From Verrucomicrobiota bacterium (GTDB lineage Bacteria; Verrucomicrobiota; Verrucomicrobiia; Limisphaerales; J093): a stretch of DNA of 64,000 nt. Every line of letters begins with the position of its first letter. Position 1 is the first letter of the stretch. The position numbers and the translations under genes were made by a program. Below the pieces are notes generated by a model that was not told the DNA's origin, searched no databases, and worked only from the letters and a program-made list of their open reading frames with translations. The stretch lies in NCBI GenBank assembly GCA_027493615.1, contig JAOSKK010000023.1, positions 496,001-560,000 on the forward strand, read 5' to 3'. This document shows positions 1 to 10,652 of the stretch, one piece after another.

Positions 1-2128
1 GCCACACCGTGTCCCGCAGATCGTACTGACGGGCGCGCACCGGCGACAGTTGCCCCATCTCGCCCAGCGCCACGCGCCCCCCAGACTCACGGTGGCGGAC
101 TCGATCCAGAACGCGCTGGGCGCCTCGCGCCGGACGTAGGTCACGCCCCGCAGCCCGAACTGCTCGAGGAACTCCTCGAGGATGCCCTTCAGGTCGAACA
201 GATCGAACTTCGCCTGGCGCTCGGCACCGCTCCAGAACGGCGGATGCCGCAAGCCCGTAAGGGCGAGGGCCAGCCGCCGTTGCTCCCGCGGGGCTTTCTC
301 ACCGCGGGCAAACACCCGCCCGACCTCGAACAGCGCCACGTCCCCGTTCTTGTGGTTGAGATTGTGGCGCAGCGCATCCAACAGGCCGGGCAACAGACTC
401 GGACGCAGGGTGTCCATGTCTGCACTGAGCGGGTTGGCCAGCCGCACGGACACCTCCGCCGCCCCCTCGATCACGGCCCCCGAGATGAGGGTCTGCCCCT
501 GTGCCTCGTCGAGCCCCAGCCCCGTCAGCAGCCGCCGCACCTCCGCCAACTGGTCGTGAACCGCGTCGTACTCGTTGGCACCCATGCCCCCCCGCGGCGG
601 CGTCGCCGCGATCTTGTCCACCCCGTGCAACCGGCAGACCTCCTCGATCAGATCCGCCTCGCGCTTGAGGTCCGGACGCCAGCTCGGGATGCGGAACGTG
701 ACCGGTTCCCGCTCCACCGCCGCCGCGCCTTCGACCGGAGCCGGTTTGCGGCCGACGACCTTGAGACCGAGCTGACCCAGGTGATACTCGATCTCCTCGG
801 GGGCAGGGCGGTGCCCAGCAGCTCGTTCACCTTGCGGTGCCGCAGGGTGATCTGGTGCGGTGGCGGTGGCGCCGGGAAGGCATCCACCACGCCGGCCGCC
901 AGACGGCCGCCAGCGGTCTCGAGCAAGAGTTGGGCGCAACGCCGGCTGGCCCAGTCCGTCAGCCCGGGGTCCACGCCCCGTTCAAAGCGGTAACTGGCGT
1001 CGGTCCGCAACCCCAGGGCCTTGCTCGTGCGCCGGATGTTGGCCGGCTGGAACCAGGCGCTCTCGATGAGCACGTCCACGGTGCGCTCGTGGATCTCGGA
1101 GTTCTGGCCTCCCATCACCCCGGCCAGCGCAATGCCCTTCTCCGGATCCGCAATCAGCAGCATCTCGGGGCTGAGCTGGTGCGTGCGACCGTCCAGCGTG
1201 ACGAAGATCTCGCCCGGAACCGCCCGACGCACCACGATTGTGGGGCGTCCGCCGGCGTCGCGGCCGATGAGATGGTAGTCGAAGGCATGCAGCGGTTGGC
1301 CGCACTCGAGCATCACGTAGTTCGTCACGTCCACCACGTTGTTGATGCTGCGTTGCCCGACTTCCTCCAGCGCCTGCCGCAGCCACGCCGGACTGGGTCC
1401 CACCTTGACCCCGCTCACCACTCGCGCCGTGTACCGTGGACAGAGCGTGGCATCCTCCAGCCGCACCGCCACCAGATCCTCAACGCACCGTTCCCCCTCT
1501 GCCTCCGGTGCCGGTGCCGCCGACGCGGAATCCGGCACGGCCGGCAGCCGGAGCGGGTTGCCGGTCACGGCGGAGATCTCCCGGGCGATCCCCAGCACGC
1601 TGTTGAGATCCGGCCGGTTGGGCGTGATCTCGAGGTCCAGCACCACCTCCCCGCCACGCCGCCCGAGGTACTCCGCCAGCGGCTGGCCCACCGGCGCGTC
1701 CGCCCGCAAGATCATCAGGCCCGCCGCGTCCTCGGCCAGACCCAGCTCCTTGGGCGAACACAGCATGCCGGCGGATTCGACCCCCGGATCTTGCCCACCT
1801 TGATGGTGAAAGGCGCTTCGCCAGGCCGGGCCGGCAACGAGGCACCCGGGCGGATCAAGGGCACCTTGTCGCCCGCCTGGAAATTCGAGGCGCCGCACAC
1901 GATCCGCCGCTCCCCCTGCCCGTCGTGGACGCGGCAAACCGAGAGCTTGTCGGCATTGGGGTGCGGCTCGCGGCTGAGAACCTGGGCCACCACGATGCCC
2001 TCAAACTCGCCGGCGCGGGATTCGACGCTCTCGACTTCGAGGCCAAGCAGGGTGAGGCGTTCGGCCAGCTCAGCGGCTGACCAGTCGAACGCGACGTATT
2101 GTTGGAGCCAGGTCCGGGTGACTTTCAT
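1..2128 (-). CDS. pheT: Phenylalanine--tRNA ligase beta subunit (3' end beyond window; frameshifted)
   Basis: Charges tRNA-Phe as the beta chain of the alpha2-beta2 synthetase in the cytoplasm. The start at 2128 opens with [12 protein letters not shown], the usual PheT beginning, followed by the EMAP/tRNA-binding segment ([11 protein letters not shown], about residues 55-65), the B3/B4 editing region ([22 protein letters not shown]), the B5 domain (RKVNELLGT) and the core [19 protein letters not shown]. Three single-base shifts are needed to read it through, near 1787 (C run), near 805-820 and near 76-82 (C run). The C-terminal anticodon-binding-like domain is mostly outside the window. pheS is not adjacent: the upstream gene is an unrelated PEP-CTERM protein. 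An essential gene broken three times points to sequencing error, not a pseudogene. Identity is very sure. Confidence 0.95.
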
Positions 2129-2202
2129 CTTCGGCGCCGCGCAGGCTAGCCAAACCGTCGCGCACGCGCCAACCGGATTCTGACTGGAACCATCAGCCCC
2201 GC

Positions 2203-3225
2203 TCAGGCCGAACGACTCGACCGCCGCCACAGGGCCAACCCGACGATCCCCAGGGCGAACGCGCCGGCCGCCGCGGCCGGTTCGGGGACGGGCGTGAAGC
2301 CGATGTCGCGGAAGGACTCGAGCGTGGTCTGGCTGAGAAACGTCGGGCTGTCGAGCCAGCCGGTCATCAGCTCGAAGGCCATGTCCTTCCCCGTCCCGAC
2401 CTGGGTGATGCCGGTCAGAGCGACCCCGCCGTCTTCCTCGTCCCAGTGGCTGTTGGCGGTTCCCGCTCCGCCACCCAGTTCCACCGGGACATACGTGGCC
2501 GCCGGTTGATTGAACTCCAGACGGTATTGGTTGAGGGCGTTGGCGCCCGTGTATTGGCCGGCCACAGGCCGGACGTTGTTGTACAAGGTGCCGTCCAGGG
2601 TCAGATTCCACAGCGTCCCAAACCCCAGCACGTGAGCCATCTCGTGCAGGATGACCTCCTCGAGGACACCCGTACTCTCCATCCATGCCAGGTCATCGGT
2701 GTCGAACTTCATCTCCCCTTCATAGGTCACAAGGTACCCGCTCTCGACCCATCCCACTTTCGGACCCGCCTGGCCCAGGACCTTGCCGGGACCGTCGATG
2801 GCGACGCCTGTTGCAGCGATGGTTGGTCCGGTCAACGAGATGCCTGGTTGATAGCCCCGCAACACCTGTTCCCACGCGCTCTTGGCACTGGAGAAGATCG
2901 CCTCCTGCGATGGTGTGAGCCCGCCCTCGAAGTTGATGGTGATGCTCAAGGTGGATCCGCCCAGCGGCAATGGCGTCCCGAGCAGCAAACCGGCCGAGTG
3001 CGACACTGTGGGGATGGGCGTGCCCGGCATGGGTGCCGGCGTCCAACCCCCAGTCGGCAGCCGCACCTCGATCAGGGCGTCGTTCAAGACGTACTGCGCC
3101 GCTGCCGGCGTCGTTGCCATGGCCGCGCAAGCGAGGCCGAGCAACCCAATGGACCTGGTCTCCCTGTCAAAGGGTCCGGATGTGGAACGTGGCTGGCGTG
3201 CGCGCCGACTGGCGGTGTTCTTCAT
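2203..3225 (-). CDS. PEP-CTERM-anchored leishmanolysin-like zinc metalloprotease
   Basis: Secreted, probably surface-sorted metalloprotease of 340 residues. Seen: an N-terminal signal segment ending near TPAAAQ, a zinc-protease motif HEMAHVLGFGTLW (about residues 203-215), then LMTGWLDSP and SRxT-like text (TTLESFRDIGFTPVPEP) that in M8/leishmanolysin relatives precedes the C-terminus. It ends in a PEP-CTERM sorting tail: VPEP, a hydrophobic helix (AGAFALGIVGLAL) and basic WRRSSRSA. Known of the family: PEP-CTERM tails are recognised by an exosortase and are linked with extracellular polymer. No exosortase gene is in the window. The reading frame is intact. It lies divergently from the rhamnosidase gene at 3435. 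The substrate is unknown. Confidence 0.85.
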   Translation of the reverse strand: MKNTASRRARQPRSTSGPFDRETRSIGLLGLACAAMATTPAAAQYVLNDALIEVRLPTGGWTPAPMPGTPIPTVSHSAGLLLGTPLPLGGSTLSITINFEGGLTPSQEAIFSSAKSAWEQVLRGYQPGISLTGPTIAATGVAIDGPGKVLGQAGPKVGWVESGYLVTYEGEMKFDTDDLAWMESTGVLEEVILHEMAHVLGFGTLWNLTLDGTLYNNVRPVAGQYTGANALNQYRLEFNQPAATYVPVELGGGAGTANSHWDEEDGGVALTGITQVGTGKDMAFELMTGWLDSPTFLSQTTLESFRDIGFTPVPEPAAAAGAFALGIVGLALWRRSSRSA

Positions 3226-3434
3226 GATGCTCCCTGGTTAAGCGTTCCCTGGCAGGGCGTCGGATCCTCCCGAGTACCTCCCCACTTCGGACGGTGACAG
3301 CACAGCTTGTCCCTGCCCCAGCCGTCAAGAAGTTCTGCTGCGTAAGCGGGAACCCGGAGCGCACCCAGCCCACCGCCGACCGAAGGAGCGCTTGCCCGCA
3401 CCGCCGCACAATGTTAGCAACCGGGCGGTTCCAC

Positions 3435-6092
3435 ATGAATCGTCGTGACTTCCTCAAACGGTCGACCACGGCAACCAGCGCGCTGGCGTTGGTTGGACCG
3501 GCCGTTCCTCTCGCCACGGGAGCGTCTCCCGAGGCCCCCGCCTTCCCGGCGGCCACCCCCACCGGCGCACCCCCGTCTCGCCCCGAACGACCCGACCTCA
3601 CCCCGGCCCGCTGGATCTGGTATCCGAGCGAGCGTTGTCTACCCAACACCTTTGTCCTGTTCCGCCGTCCCCTCGAACTCTCGGCCCTCCCCGGCGGGCC
3701 ACCGGCTGGATCGCCGCCGACAGCCGCTACCGGCTCGAGGTCAACGGCCAGCGCGTCCAATGGGGACCCGCCCCGGCCGACCCGCGCTGGCCCGAGGCCG
3801 ATCCCCTGGACCTCACGCCGCACCTGCGCGAAGGCGAGAACATTCTTGGCGCCACCGTCCTCTACTACGGTCACGGCGACGGCACCTGGCCCCTGGGCAA
3901 GCCCGGCTTCCTGTTCTGGCTGGACGTCGTCCATGCGGATGGACGGCGCGAGACCATCGCTTCGGACCGTTCCTGGACCACCCACCTCTGCCGCGCCTGG
4001 CGGCCCGGTCAGTACAAACGCTGGTACCTCCGGGCGCTCCAGGAGGAATTCGACGCCGAGTGGTACCCCTACGGCTGGAGTCAACCCGGCTTCGTCCCCA
4101 ATGCCGACTGGCTGCCCGCCATGGACCTCGGGGGTTCGCCGGACCAACCCGCCATCAACACCCGTTTCCACGAGTACCAGTGGGACATCGGGAGCGGCCC
4201 GCCCGAAGCCGAACTGCGCACTCGCAGCATCCCGCTGCTCCGTGAAACCCTCGTCCCCGTCGTCCGCTTGTCGGAGTCCCTGTGGCTCGAATGGCGCCGC
4301 CCACCAACGGAGTACTTCGAGTGCCGCACCCCGAACGCGTTCCGGGTGATCCGCGAGCCCTGCGCGACCGAAGTCCAGCGGCCCGCCCCCGACGGCAGCG
4401 GCGCCTGGCAGGTCAAGCTCGATGCGGGCCGGGGTCCGGTGCTCACCTTCGAGCTCGAGGAACAGGTGGTGGGTTGGCCCTACTTCACGATCGACGCCCC
4501 GGCCGGCACCGTCGTCGAACTGCTGGTCCACGAGGCGCATCTACCCGGCGGCCCCGCCCTCCTGAACACCCACTTTGATTCCTGGACCCGTTTCACCTGC
4601 CGGGAAGGCCTCAACCGCTTCGAGACCTTCGACTTCGAAAGCCTCCGCTGGCTCCAACTGCATCTGCACGGCGCCACGGGACTCGTCACCATCAGCCAGG
4701 TCGGCGTCCGCCGGCGCCAGTTCCCCTGGCCCCAAGCGCCGGAGGTCGAAATCAGCGAACCCAAGCTCCAGCGGCTCATCGGCGCGGCCGTCAACACCCT
4801 CCACAACTGCGCCCAGGAAACGCTCGTCGACGGCATGGCCCGCGAACGACAGCAGTACAGCGGCGACGGCAGCCACCAGACCCACGCCATCTACCTCGCC
4901 TTCGGGGAAACCCGCCTGCCGGCCCGGTTCCTGACCACCTTCAGTCAGGGCCTCACCAAGGAGGGTTACTTCCTCGATTGCTGGCCCGCCTACGACCGCC
5001 TCGCCCGTCTCATCGAACGTCAGCTCGACCTCAGCGGCTGGGGCCCCATCCTCGACCACGGCGTCGGATTCAACTTCGATTGCTGGCATCATTACCTCTA
5101 TACCGGCGACCTCGAGGCCGTCCGCGAACCTTTCCCCCGCCTCCTCCGGTTCGTCGGTTACCTCAACGGCCTGACCGGACGCGACGGCCTGCTGCCCGTC
5201 GAGGACCTCGGCGTTCCCTCGGTCTGGATCGACCACAGCGCCTACCGCCGCCAGCGCCACAAGCAGTGCGCGTTCAACCTCTACGTGGCCGCCATGCTCG
5301 AACACGCCTTCGCCCCCTCGCCCGCGCGTTCGACGACCCCCGCAACGCCTCCGCCGCCGTCACCTTCGGCCGCAGCCTGCGCGCCGCCGCCGTGAAGCGG
5401 TTCTGGGACCCGGACCGCCAGCTCTTCGTCAACAACCGCCCCTGGCTCGCCGAGGAGAAGGAACCCCGCCTTTGCGACCGTTCCCTCGCCACCGCCATCC
5501 TCTTCGATCAATGCCCCGGCAGCCGGACCGGCCCCGCCCTCAAGACCCTCGCCGAATGCCCGCCCGAGATGGGCTTCTCCTATCCCTGCAACGCCGGTTG
5601 GCGGCTCTGGGCCCTGGCCCGCGGCGGCCGCGCCGACGTCATCGTCCACGACCTCCGCACCCGCTGGGCCACCATGACGTCCGTCCTCGAAAACAACACC
5701 CTCCAGGAAGATTGGGAGGCCCGCCATGACTCCGGCCAGCAATGGAGCCATTGCGCCCTGGCGCCGCTCTTCATCCTGTACCACGGCCTCGCCGGCCTCT
5801 GGCCCCTGGCCCCGGGATTCGAGCGCGCCGAACTCCGCCCCCAGTTGGCCGATCTCCCCGACCTCCGCCTCGCCGCCCACACCGCCCAGGGCCCGATCCG
5901 CCTGATCGCGCAAGGCCCCCCGGCGACCGCGAAATCACCTTCGCCGTCCCCGGTGGCTGCGCCGCCGAACTCGTGGTGCATCGCGAGGAGAAGATCAACC
6001 TCGAGCCCGCCCCCAGCCGCGCCCCGGCCGGACACCTGCGCTACCGGTTGCCCCCCGGCCAGGCGACCACCGTCCGCCTGAAACACGCCTGA
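3435..6092 (+). CDS. Tat-exported alpha-L-rhamnosidase-like glycoside hydrolase (GH78-like; frameshifted)
   Basis: Probable periplasmic glycosidase releasing terminal L-rhamnose from plant or microbial glycans. The start at 3435 gives a Tat leader (MNRRDFLKRS). Then come a beta-sandwich region (YRLEVNGQRV, REGENILGATVLYYG) and an (alpha/alpha)6 catalytic region with DGMARERQQYSGDGSHQ, matching the acidic DxxxRxR..GD signature of GH78. Further catalytic-barrel text follows (FNFDCWHHYLYTGD, LLPVEDLGVPSVWIDHS, NNTLQEDWE). Reading it through needs shifts near 3700, 5320 and 5920. It ends six bases before the convergent fumarylacetoacetase-family gene. The family call rests on motif order; the substrate is inferred. 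Confidence 0.8.
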
Positions 6093-6098
6093 CTGACC

Positions 6099-6979
6099 TC
6101 AGACCACCACGACCGGGTTGATCAACTGCCCGATCCCGGAGACTTCAATCTCGACTTCATCGCCCGCCTGCAACGAGAAGTCGTCCGGTGGCACCACGCC
6201 AGTCCCGGTCAGCAACACCGCCCCGTGCGGAAACGCCTGGGCGCGGAACAGCCAGGCCGCCAGATCGGCAAAGCGACGCTTCAACCGCCCCACCTCGGTC
6301 TGGCCGGCAAACACCTCGCCCCCACCGCGCCGAATCCGGACCCCGATGGTCCACGCCCGTGCCGCCGTCTCATCCGGACCCAGGACCATCCACGGACCCA
6401 GCGCGCAGGAGCCGGTGTAGATCTTGGCCTGCGGCAGGTAGAGCAGGTTGTCGCCCTCGATGTCGCGGGCGCTCATGTCGTTCCCCACGGTGTAGCCCAC
6501 CACCTCCCCGCGCGGATTCAGCACCAACGCCAGTTCCGGTTCGGGCACGGTCCACGCGGAATCGCGCCGCACCGCCACCGGTTGCCCCGGCCCCACCACC
6601 TTGGCCGGCATCGCCTTGAAAAACAGCTCGGGTCGCTCAGCCTCGTACACCCGATCGTACGCCGTGGCGCTGAACTCCGATTCCTCCATCCGGGCCGTCT
6701 TGCTCCGCAGATAGGTGACGCCCGCCGCCCACACCTCCTGCGCATCCACGGGAGCCAACCACTCGATGTCGCCCGGTGAATGGTCGGTTAACCGACCCCG
6801 CAGCGCCTCGCCCAGGCAGGCCATCGGGTCGGAGGCCTGCCACAGCACGTCCAGCGAGGCCCAGCCGGCATCCGAGAGATCCCGGATCCGCCCGCCTTCC
6901 ACAATCACCCCCAACGTCCGCGAGCATCCCGTACACCCGCCTCCTGGCTTCGGAGTCTGAATCGGCACAGTTTCATCAT
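6099..6979 (-). CDS. Fumarylacetoacetate hydrolase family protein
   Basis: FAH-superfamily enzyme that hydrolyses or decarboxylates a C-C bond in acylpyruvate- or keto-acid-type substrates, often in sugar-acid or aromatic catabolism. The metal-binding EPELALVL, the GYTVGNDMSARDIEGDNLLYLPQAK block and the closing GTGVVPPDDFSLQAGDEVEIE are typical. It continues GIGQLINPVV to the C-terminus. The likely start is ATG 6979 (MMKLCRFR...), which resembles FAH family N-termini but needs one shift near 6905-6920 to join LGVIVEGGRIRDL. Without a shift the frame stays open upstream to 7100, giving an atypical Cys/Gly-rich leader that I do not believe. It converges on the rhamnosidase gene. A role in rhamnose or rhamnonate breakdown is possible but unproven. 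Confidence 0.85.
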
Positions 6980-7075
6980 GCCCCCAGCATGCCGCCGGCC
7001 CCGCACAAAGCCAGGATTCTCCGCCGATCCCACGTCTTGACACCCGCTCCGTGCCCCCTGCTCGATTCCCGCAGC

Positions 7076-8107
7076 ATGAGAGACGTCCCCAGCCCCGCAC
7101 CCGAGGAACGGATCTCCTCGCTCACGCTCCGCGGTCTCACCCTCCGGCCCGCCTTGTTCTGTGCGCCCATGGCCGGGCTCACCCATAGCGCCTTCCGCCG
7201 TCTGCTCGCCGACTTCGGCGGCCATGGTGCGCTCTTCACCGAGATGCTTTGCGGGCGGTGGTTGCTGGGCGAAAGCCTGCACGCCTCCCCCGCCGTGAAA
7301 CGCCGGGAAATTGAAGGCCCCGTGTTTTACCAGCTCATGATCCGCCACGCGAGCGAAGTGCCGGCCGTGCTGGATCGACTCCGCCCTGTCGCACCGGTTG
7401 CCCTCGATCTCAACTGCGCCTGTCCCGCCCCGAACATCCGCGCCGCAGGCGCCGGGTCGGAGTTGTTCGAGGATCCCGGCCGGTTGCAGCCCATCCTGCA
7501 GGCGCTCCGCGAGGGCTTCCCCGGCCCGTTGACCGTCAAGATCCGGCTGGGCCAACCCCACGGGGACTGGCAGGGACGGCTGTCGGATCGCCTGCACTTG
7601 TTGGCTGACTGCGGCGTGGACGCCGTGACGTTGCACCCCCGTTTCGCGACGGAGAAACTCAAGCGCCGCGCCCGCCACGAGTTCCTCCCGACCTTCGCCG
7701 CCGCCACCTCCCTGCCACTCATCGCCAGCGGAGACATCCACGGCCCGGAAGTCGTCTGGATGCATCCCGAGCACTTTGCCGGTGTGGCCGGGATCATGGT
7801 GGGTCGGCGGGCCGTCGTGCAGCCCTGGACGTTCGCCGCCTGGGAGGGCGGCTTGGCTCCGCCGGATCCGCACGAGGTCTGGCAACGATTCGTGCGCTAC
7901 GTGCTCGAGGACTTCCCGCCGGGCAAGGCGTTCTATCGGATCAAGGCCTTCACGCGCTACTACGCGCGCAACTTCCGTTTCGGCCACACCCTGGACACCA
8001 TCGCCCAAGCCGCCCCCAATCTGGACACGCTCACCGCCCGCGCCGGGGAATTCCTGGCGGCGACCCCGCCCCTCGCCCGGACACCGGATCTGGCCGGCCT
8101 GGCGTAG
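7076..8107 (+). CDS. tRNA-dihydrouridine synthase family protein
   Basis: FMN-dependent enzyme that reduces uridine to dihydrouridine in the tRNA D-loop. The TIM-barrel opening APMAGLTHSAFRRL and the Dus signature-like LDLNCACPAPNIRAAGAGSEL are present. Also present are TVKIRLG, DAVTLHPRFATEKLKRRA (the usual H-x-R segment), LIASGDI and GIMVGRRAVVQPW. At 343 residues it has normal length and an intact frame. ATG 7076 was chosen because the barrel begins about 25 residues later. Which subfamily (A, B, C or 3) is not clear. It is followed by a palindromic repeat that fills the gap to the convergent gene. Confidence 0.85.
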   Translation: MRDVPSPAPEERISSLTLRGLTLRPALFCAPMAGLTHSAFRRLLADFGGHGALFTEMLCGRWLLGESLHASPAVKRREIEGPVFYQLMIRHASEVPAVLDRLRPVAPVALDLNCACPAPNIRAAGAGSELFEDPGRLQPILQALREGFPGPLTVKIRLGQPHGDWQGRLSDRLHLLADCGVDAVTLHPRFATEKLKRRARHEFLPTFAAATSLPLIASGDIHGPEVVWMHPEHFAGVAGIMVGRRAVVQPWTFAAWEGGLAPPDPHEVWQRFVRYVLEDFPPGKAFYRIKAFTRYYARNFRFGHTLDTIAQAAPNLDTLTARAGEFLAATPPLARTPDLAGLA

Positions 8108-8128
8108 TTGGGTCGGTTGGTAGCCGCC

Positions 8129-8215
8129 GTAGGCGCCGACGTCAGGAGGCGCTGCAAACAACCAGGGGCAACGCCACGACGCCTCCTCAACTCGCCTCCT
8201 GACGTCGGCGCCTAC
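8129..8215. repeat. REP-like palindrome, locus 1
   Basis: Left arm 8129-8151 begins GTAGGCGCCGACGTC and ends AGGAGGCG. The exact reverse complement is at 8193-8215, with 41 bases between. It lies between the stop of the Dus gene (8107) and the stop of the convergent isomerase-like gene (8243). The same arm, with one alternating base, recurs at 27840, 28771 and 36013. Confidence 0.95.
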
Positions 8216-8242
8216 AATCCGGCCGCGGGGTCCCGATGTTGC

Positions 8243-9765
8243 TCAGGCTTCCTCGATCACCCGGTATCCCAGGGCATCCGCCAGGGCATAGACCGGCTTC
8301 TTGAGATCGCCGTAGTAGGTCACGCGGTGCCAGCCCCACTGGTCCCACTCGGCAAACAACTTCTCCATATCCCCCACCGGCTCCGCACAGAGCTTCGTGC
8401 GGCACGCGCGGTCATCGGGATCGTTGGCCACCGCCTTGCCCTGGTGCAGCAGGACCTCCTTGCGGCCATGATCGAATTCCACCGTGGTCGTGAGGTAGCC
8501 CACGGGCAGGACCGACCGCACCGAAGCGCCCTGTCGATCTTCCGAGTGGGTGAGGATCTCGAAGGGGTTGCTCGGCCCCTGCGGACCGAAGGGGCGGTTG
8601 GCCGCCACACAATGCGCGTATATGATCTGCCGCTTGGCGGTGTCGATGACCGGATCCGAAATGTAGCCGGGGCGACCCTGCGTAAGCGCAGTCATGGCCA
8701 CCATCGTGGCCGTCGAACGCACGTCACATTCGCAGGCCCCCACCAGGCCGTCGTTCAGCAACTGGTGGAAACCGAGGCACGGATACGCGTGGATGTGACC
8801 ACCGTAGAACCCGCCCAGACAGTTCACCGTGATGGCATTGGCCCCCGCTTCTTGAGGACCTCCTTCATGCCCAGATAAAACGCAGCCGACGAGTCCAGCG
8901 TCTCCCGGCTCACCCCCTCGACCAGCGTCGCGTCCTTCTGCCAGCGGTCCGCCACTTCCCGCGCGGCGTCCCGGTCCGCCTTCTCCCAGGCCTGGTTGAC
9001 TTCCGCAAACGACACGAAATCCAGCGGGATGCCCAGCACGGGGTCCGCCGGACCGCTGTTCTGATCGCGCACCGCCAGGATGCGCGAGGCCTTCATCCGC
9101 TGCAGGCAATCCTGCGGCGCGAGCGTGCGCAACGGATCGGCGTGACAGGCCAGATCGCCCGACCGCGGCGTGCGTTCGGTGCGCAGCTTCTTCGTCGCCG
9201 CCACGAAATCGGCCACCGACCCGCCCTTCTTGACCGGGGCGAAGCACTGCACCGCGGCGACGACATCGTCGAAGTTCGACGAGGCCACGAAACCAACGTT
9301 CGGGGCCTTCGCCCGGAGAAACGCCGCCGTGTACACCAGGAACCCGCCGCTGCCGCCGTACTGGAAATCCACGTAAAGCACCGGCTTGCCGGTGGCTGCC
9401 AGCGTCTGCACCACCCGGTTCCAGCAGTTCAACTGGAACACCACGTAGCCGTCCACCCCGCTCGCCCCGTCCTGCTCGACGATCTGTTTGGCCTGCGCCT
9501 CGCCCGTGGCCAGGGACGTCGCGAACTGGAATCCCGGGCACCGCTGCGCCAGTTCGCGTGCCACCCGGTCCATAAATGGCTGGAAGTCGAACCCCTTGTT
9601 GGGCCAGTCCGGACCCGGCTGCTGCGGGGCATGCAGCGAATGCACGATCCGAAGGCGCGGCTGATCACTCGCGGACCCGGCCGCGAACAGCCGGCCGGGC
9701 GAGAGAGCGCTGAGGGCGGCGGCGCCGGCCACGGTGCTCTTCGCAAGGAAGTGGCGGCGGTTCAT
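8243..9765 (-). CDS. Tat-exported sugar-isomerase-like protein (L-fucose-isomerase-like; frameshifted)
   Basis: Probable exported member of the L-fucose/L-arabinose isomerase-like fold. It begins MNRRHFLAKSTVAGAAALSAL, a Tat leader. An in-frame ATG at 9807 would add 14 residues, and I prefer 9765 for its match to Tat leaders. Seen: GVDGYVVFQLNCWNRV, KPVLYVDFQYGGSGGF, and after a shift near 8850 the block NAITVNCLGGFYGGHIHAYPCLGF and SEDRQGASVRSVLPVGYLTT, which resembles the C-terminal metal-site half of the fold. An exported isomerase is odd because the known enzymes act in the cytoplasm, so a binding or non-catalytic role is possible. Family call moderate. Confidence 0.55.
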
Positions 9766-9888
9766 GGCGCAGCAGGCGCATCCGGAGAAGACACGAGGCG
9801 TTTTCATGGCTTGAGAAATGGCGGCTGTGATCTGGTGACCCGCCGGTTATCCCTCGCACCATGGATCAGTGCAACTGAAAATCATGGC

Positions 9889-10552
9889 CTACCGCCGCCG
9901 GTAACTGATGGCCATCCCGTCGTTCTTGTCCAGCGACGCCCGGATGATCACGGTCTCGTAGTTCCCCCGTTCTGCACGTACTCCAGGTAATCCGGCATCT
10001 CGCCCGCGCTCCGGATGACGTTGTCCGCCACCACCACCGCGCCCCGCTTGAGCTTCGGCTCGATCGCCTTCAGGTACTTGAGGTAATCCCGCTTCACGGC
10101 GTCGATGAACACGAAGTCAAACTCCCCCTCCAACCGGGGCAGCACCTCCAGCGCGTCGCCTTCGAGCGCGGTCACCGTCCCTTCCAACCCCGTCCGCTGC
10201 AGATTCTCCCGCGTGGCCCGCACCATGCCGGGATCGATGTCGATCGTGTACAGGTGCCCGCCGGTTCGCTCAAACGCGATCCCCATCTGCAACGCGCCGT
10301 ACCCTGTCGCCGACCCCACTTCGACCCCGCGCTTGGCCCCGATGCTCTGCACCAGAATCCGCAGCATCATCGCATCTCCCGGGGTCGTGTTCAGCCCGGT
10401 ACGGCGGAATTCGCGGAGAAACTGCTCGCGACCCGCCTCCGTGTGGGCCGGCGGCTCGGCGGCCCTCCCACCCGTGATCGCCCCCAAGGCAAGCAACGCC
10501 CCGACCCCGGCCCAAACGCAGCCGCGGCCCTCAATTTCATGGTGTTCATCAT
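9889..10552 (-). CDS. Class I SAM-dependent O-methyltransferase (frameshifted)
   Basis: Transfers methyl from S-adenosylmethionine to a hydroxyl group, resembling catechol/caffeoyl-CoA-type O-methyltransferases. The SAM loop is VEVGSATGYGAL, followed by YTIDIDPGM and the acidic metal/substrate region FDFVFIDAVKRDYLKYLK with ADNVIRSAG. The start at 10552 (MMNTMKLRAAAAFG) followed, after a shift near 10515, by WAGVGALLALGAITGGRAAE gives a signal-peptide-like N-terminus. A second shift in a C run near 9962 restores the tail NYETVIIRASLDKNDGMA and stop 9889. An exported SAM enzyme is unusual; the leader is inference. Confidence 0.75.
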
Positions 10553-10652
10553 GGTAATGGCGGACACCTTGCCCCGTCCCCTCCCGGATTCAACGCAAAA
10601 CACCACGGCCAGAGGACACCTCTCCGACGCCCCCAGTCCGTTGGCCGGTGCG

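Noticed and set aside
2446..3297. Plus-strand open frame opposite the PEP-CTERM protease
   Set aside because: Antisense shadow in GC-rich DNA; the minus-strand protein has a full motif set.
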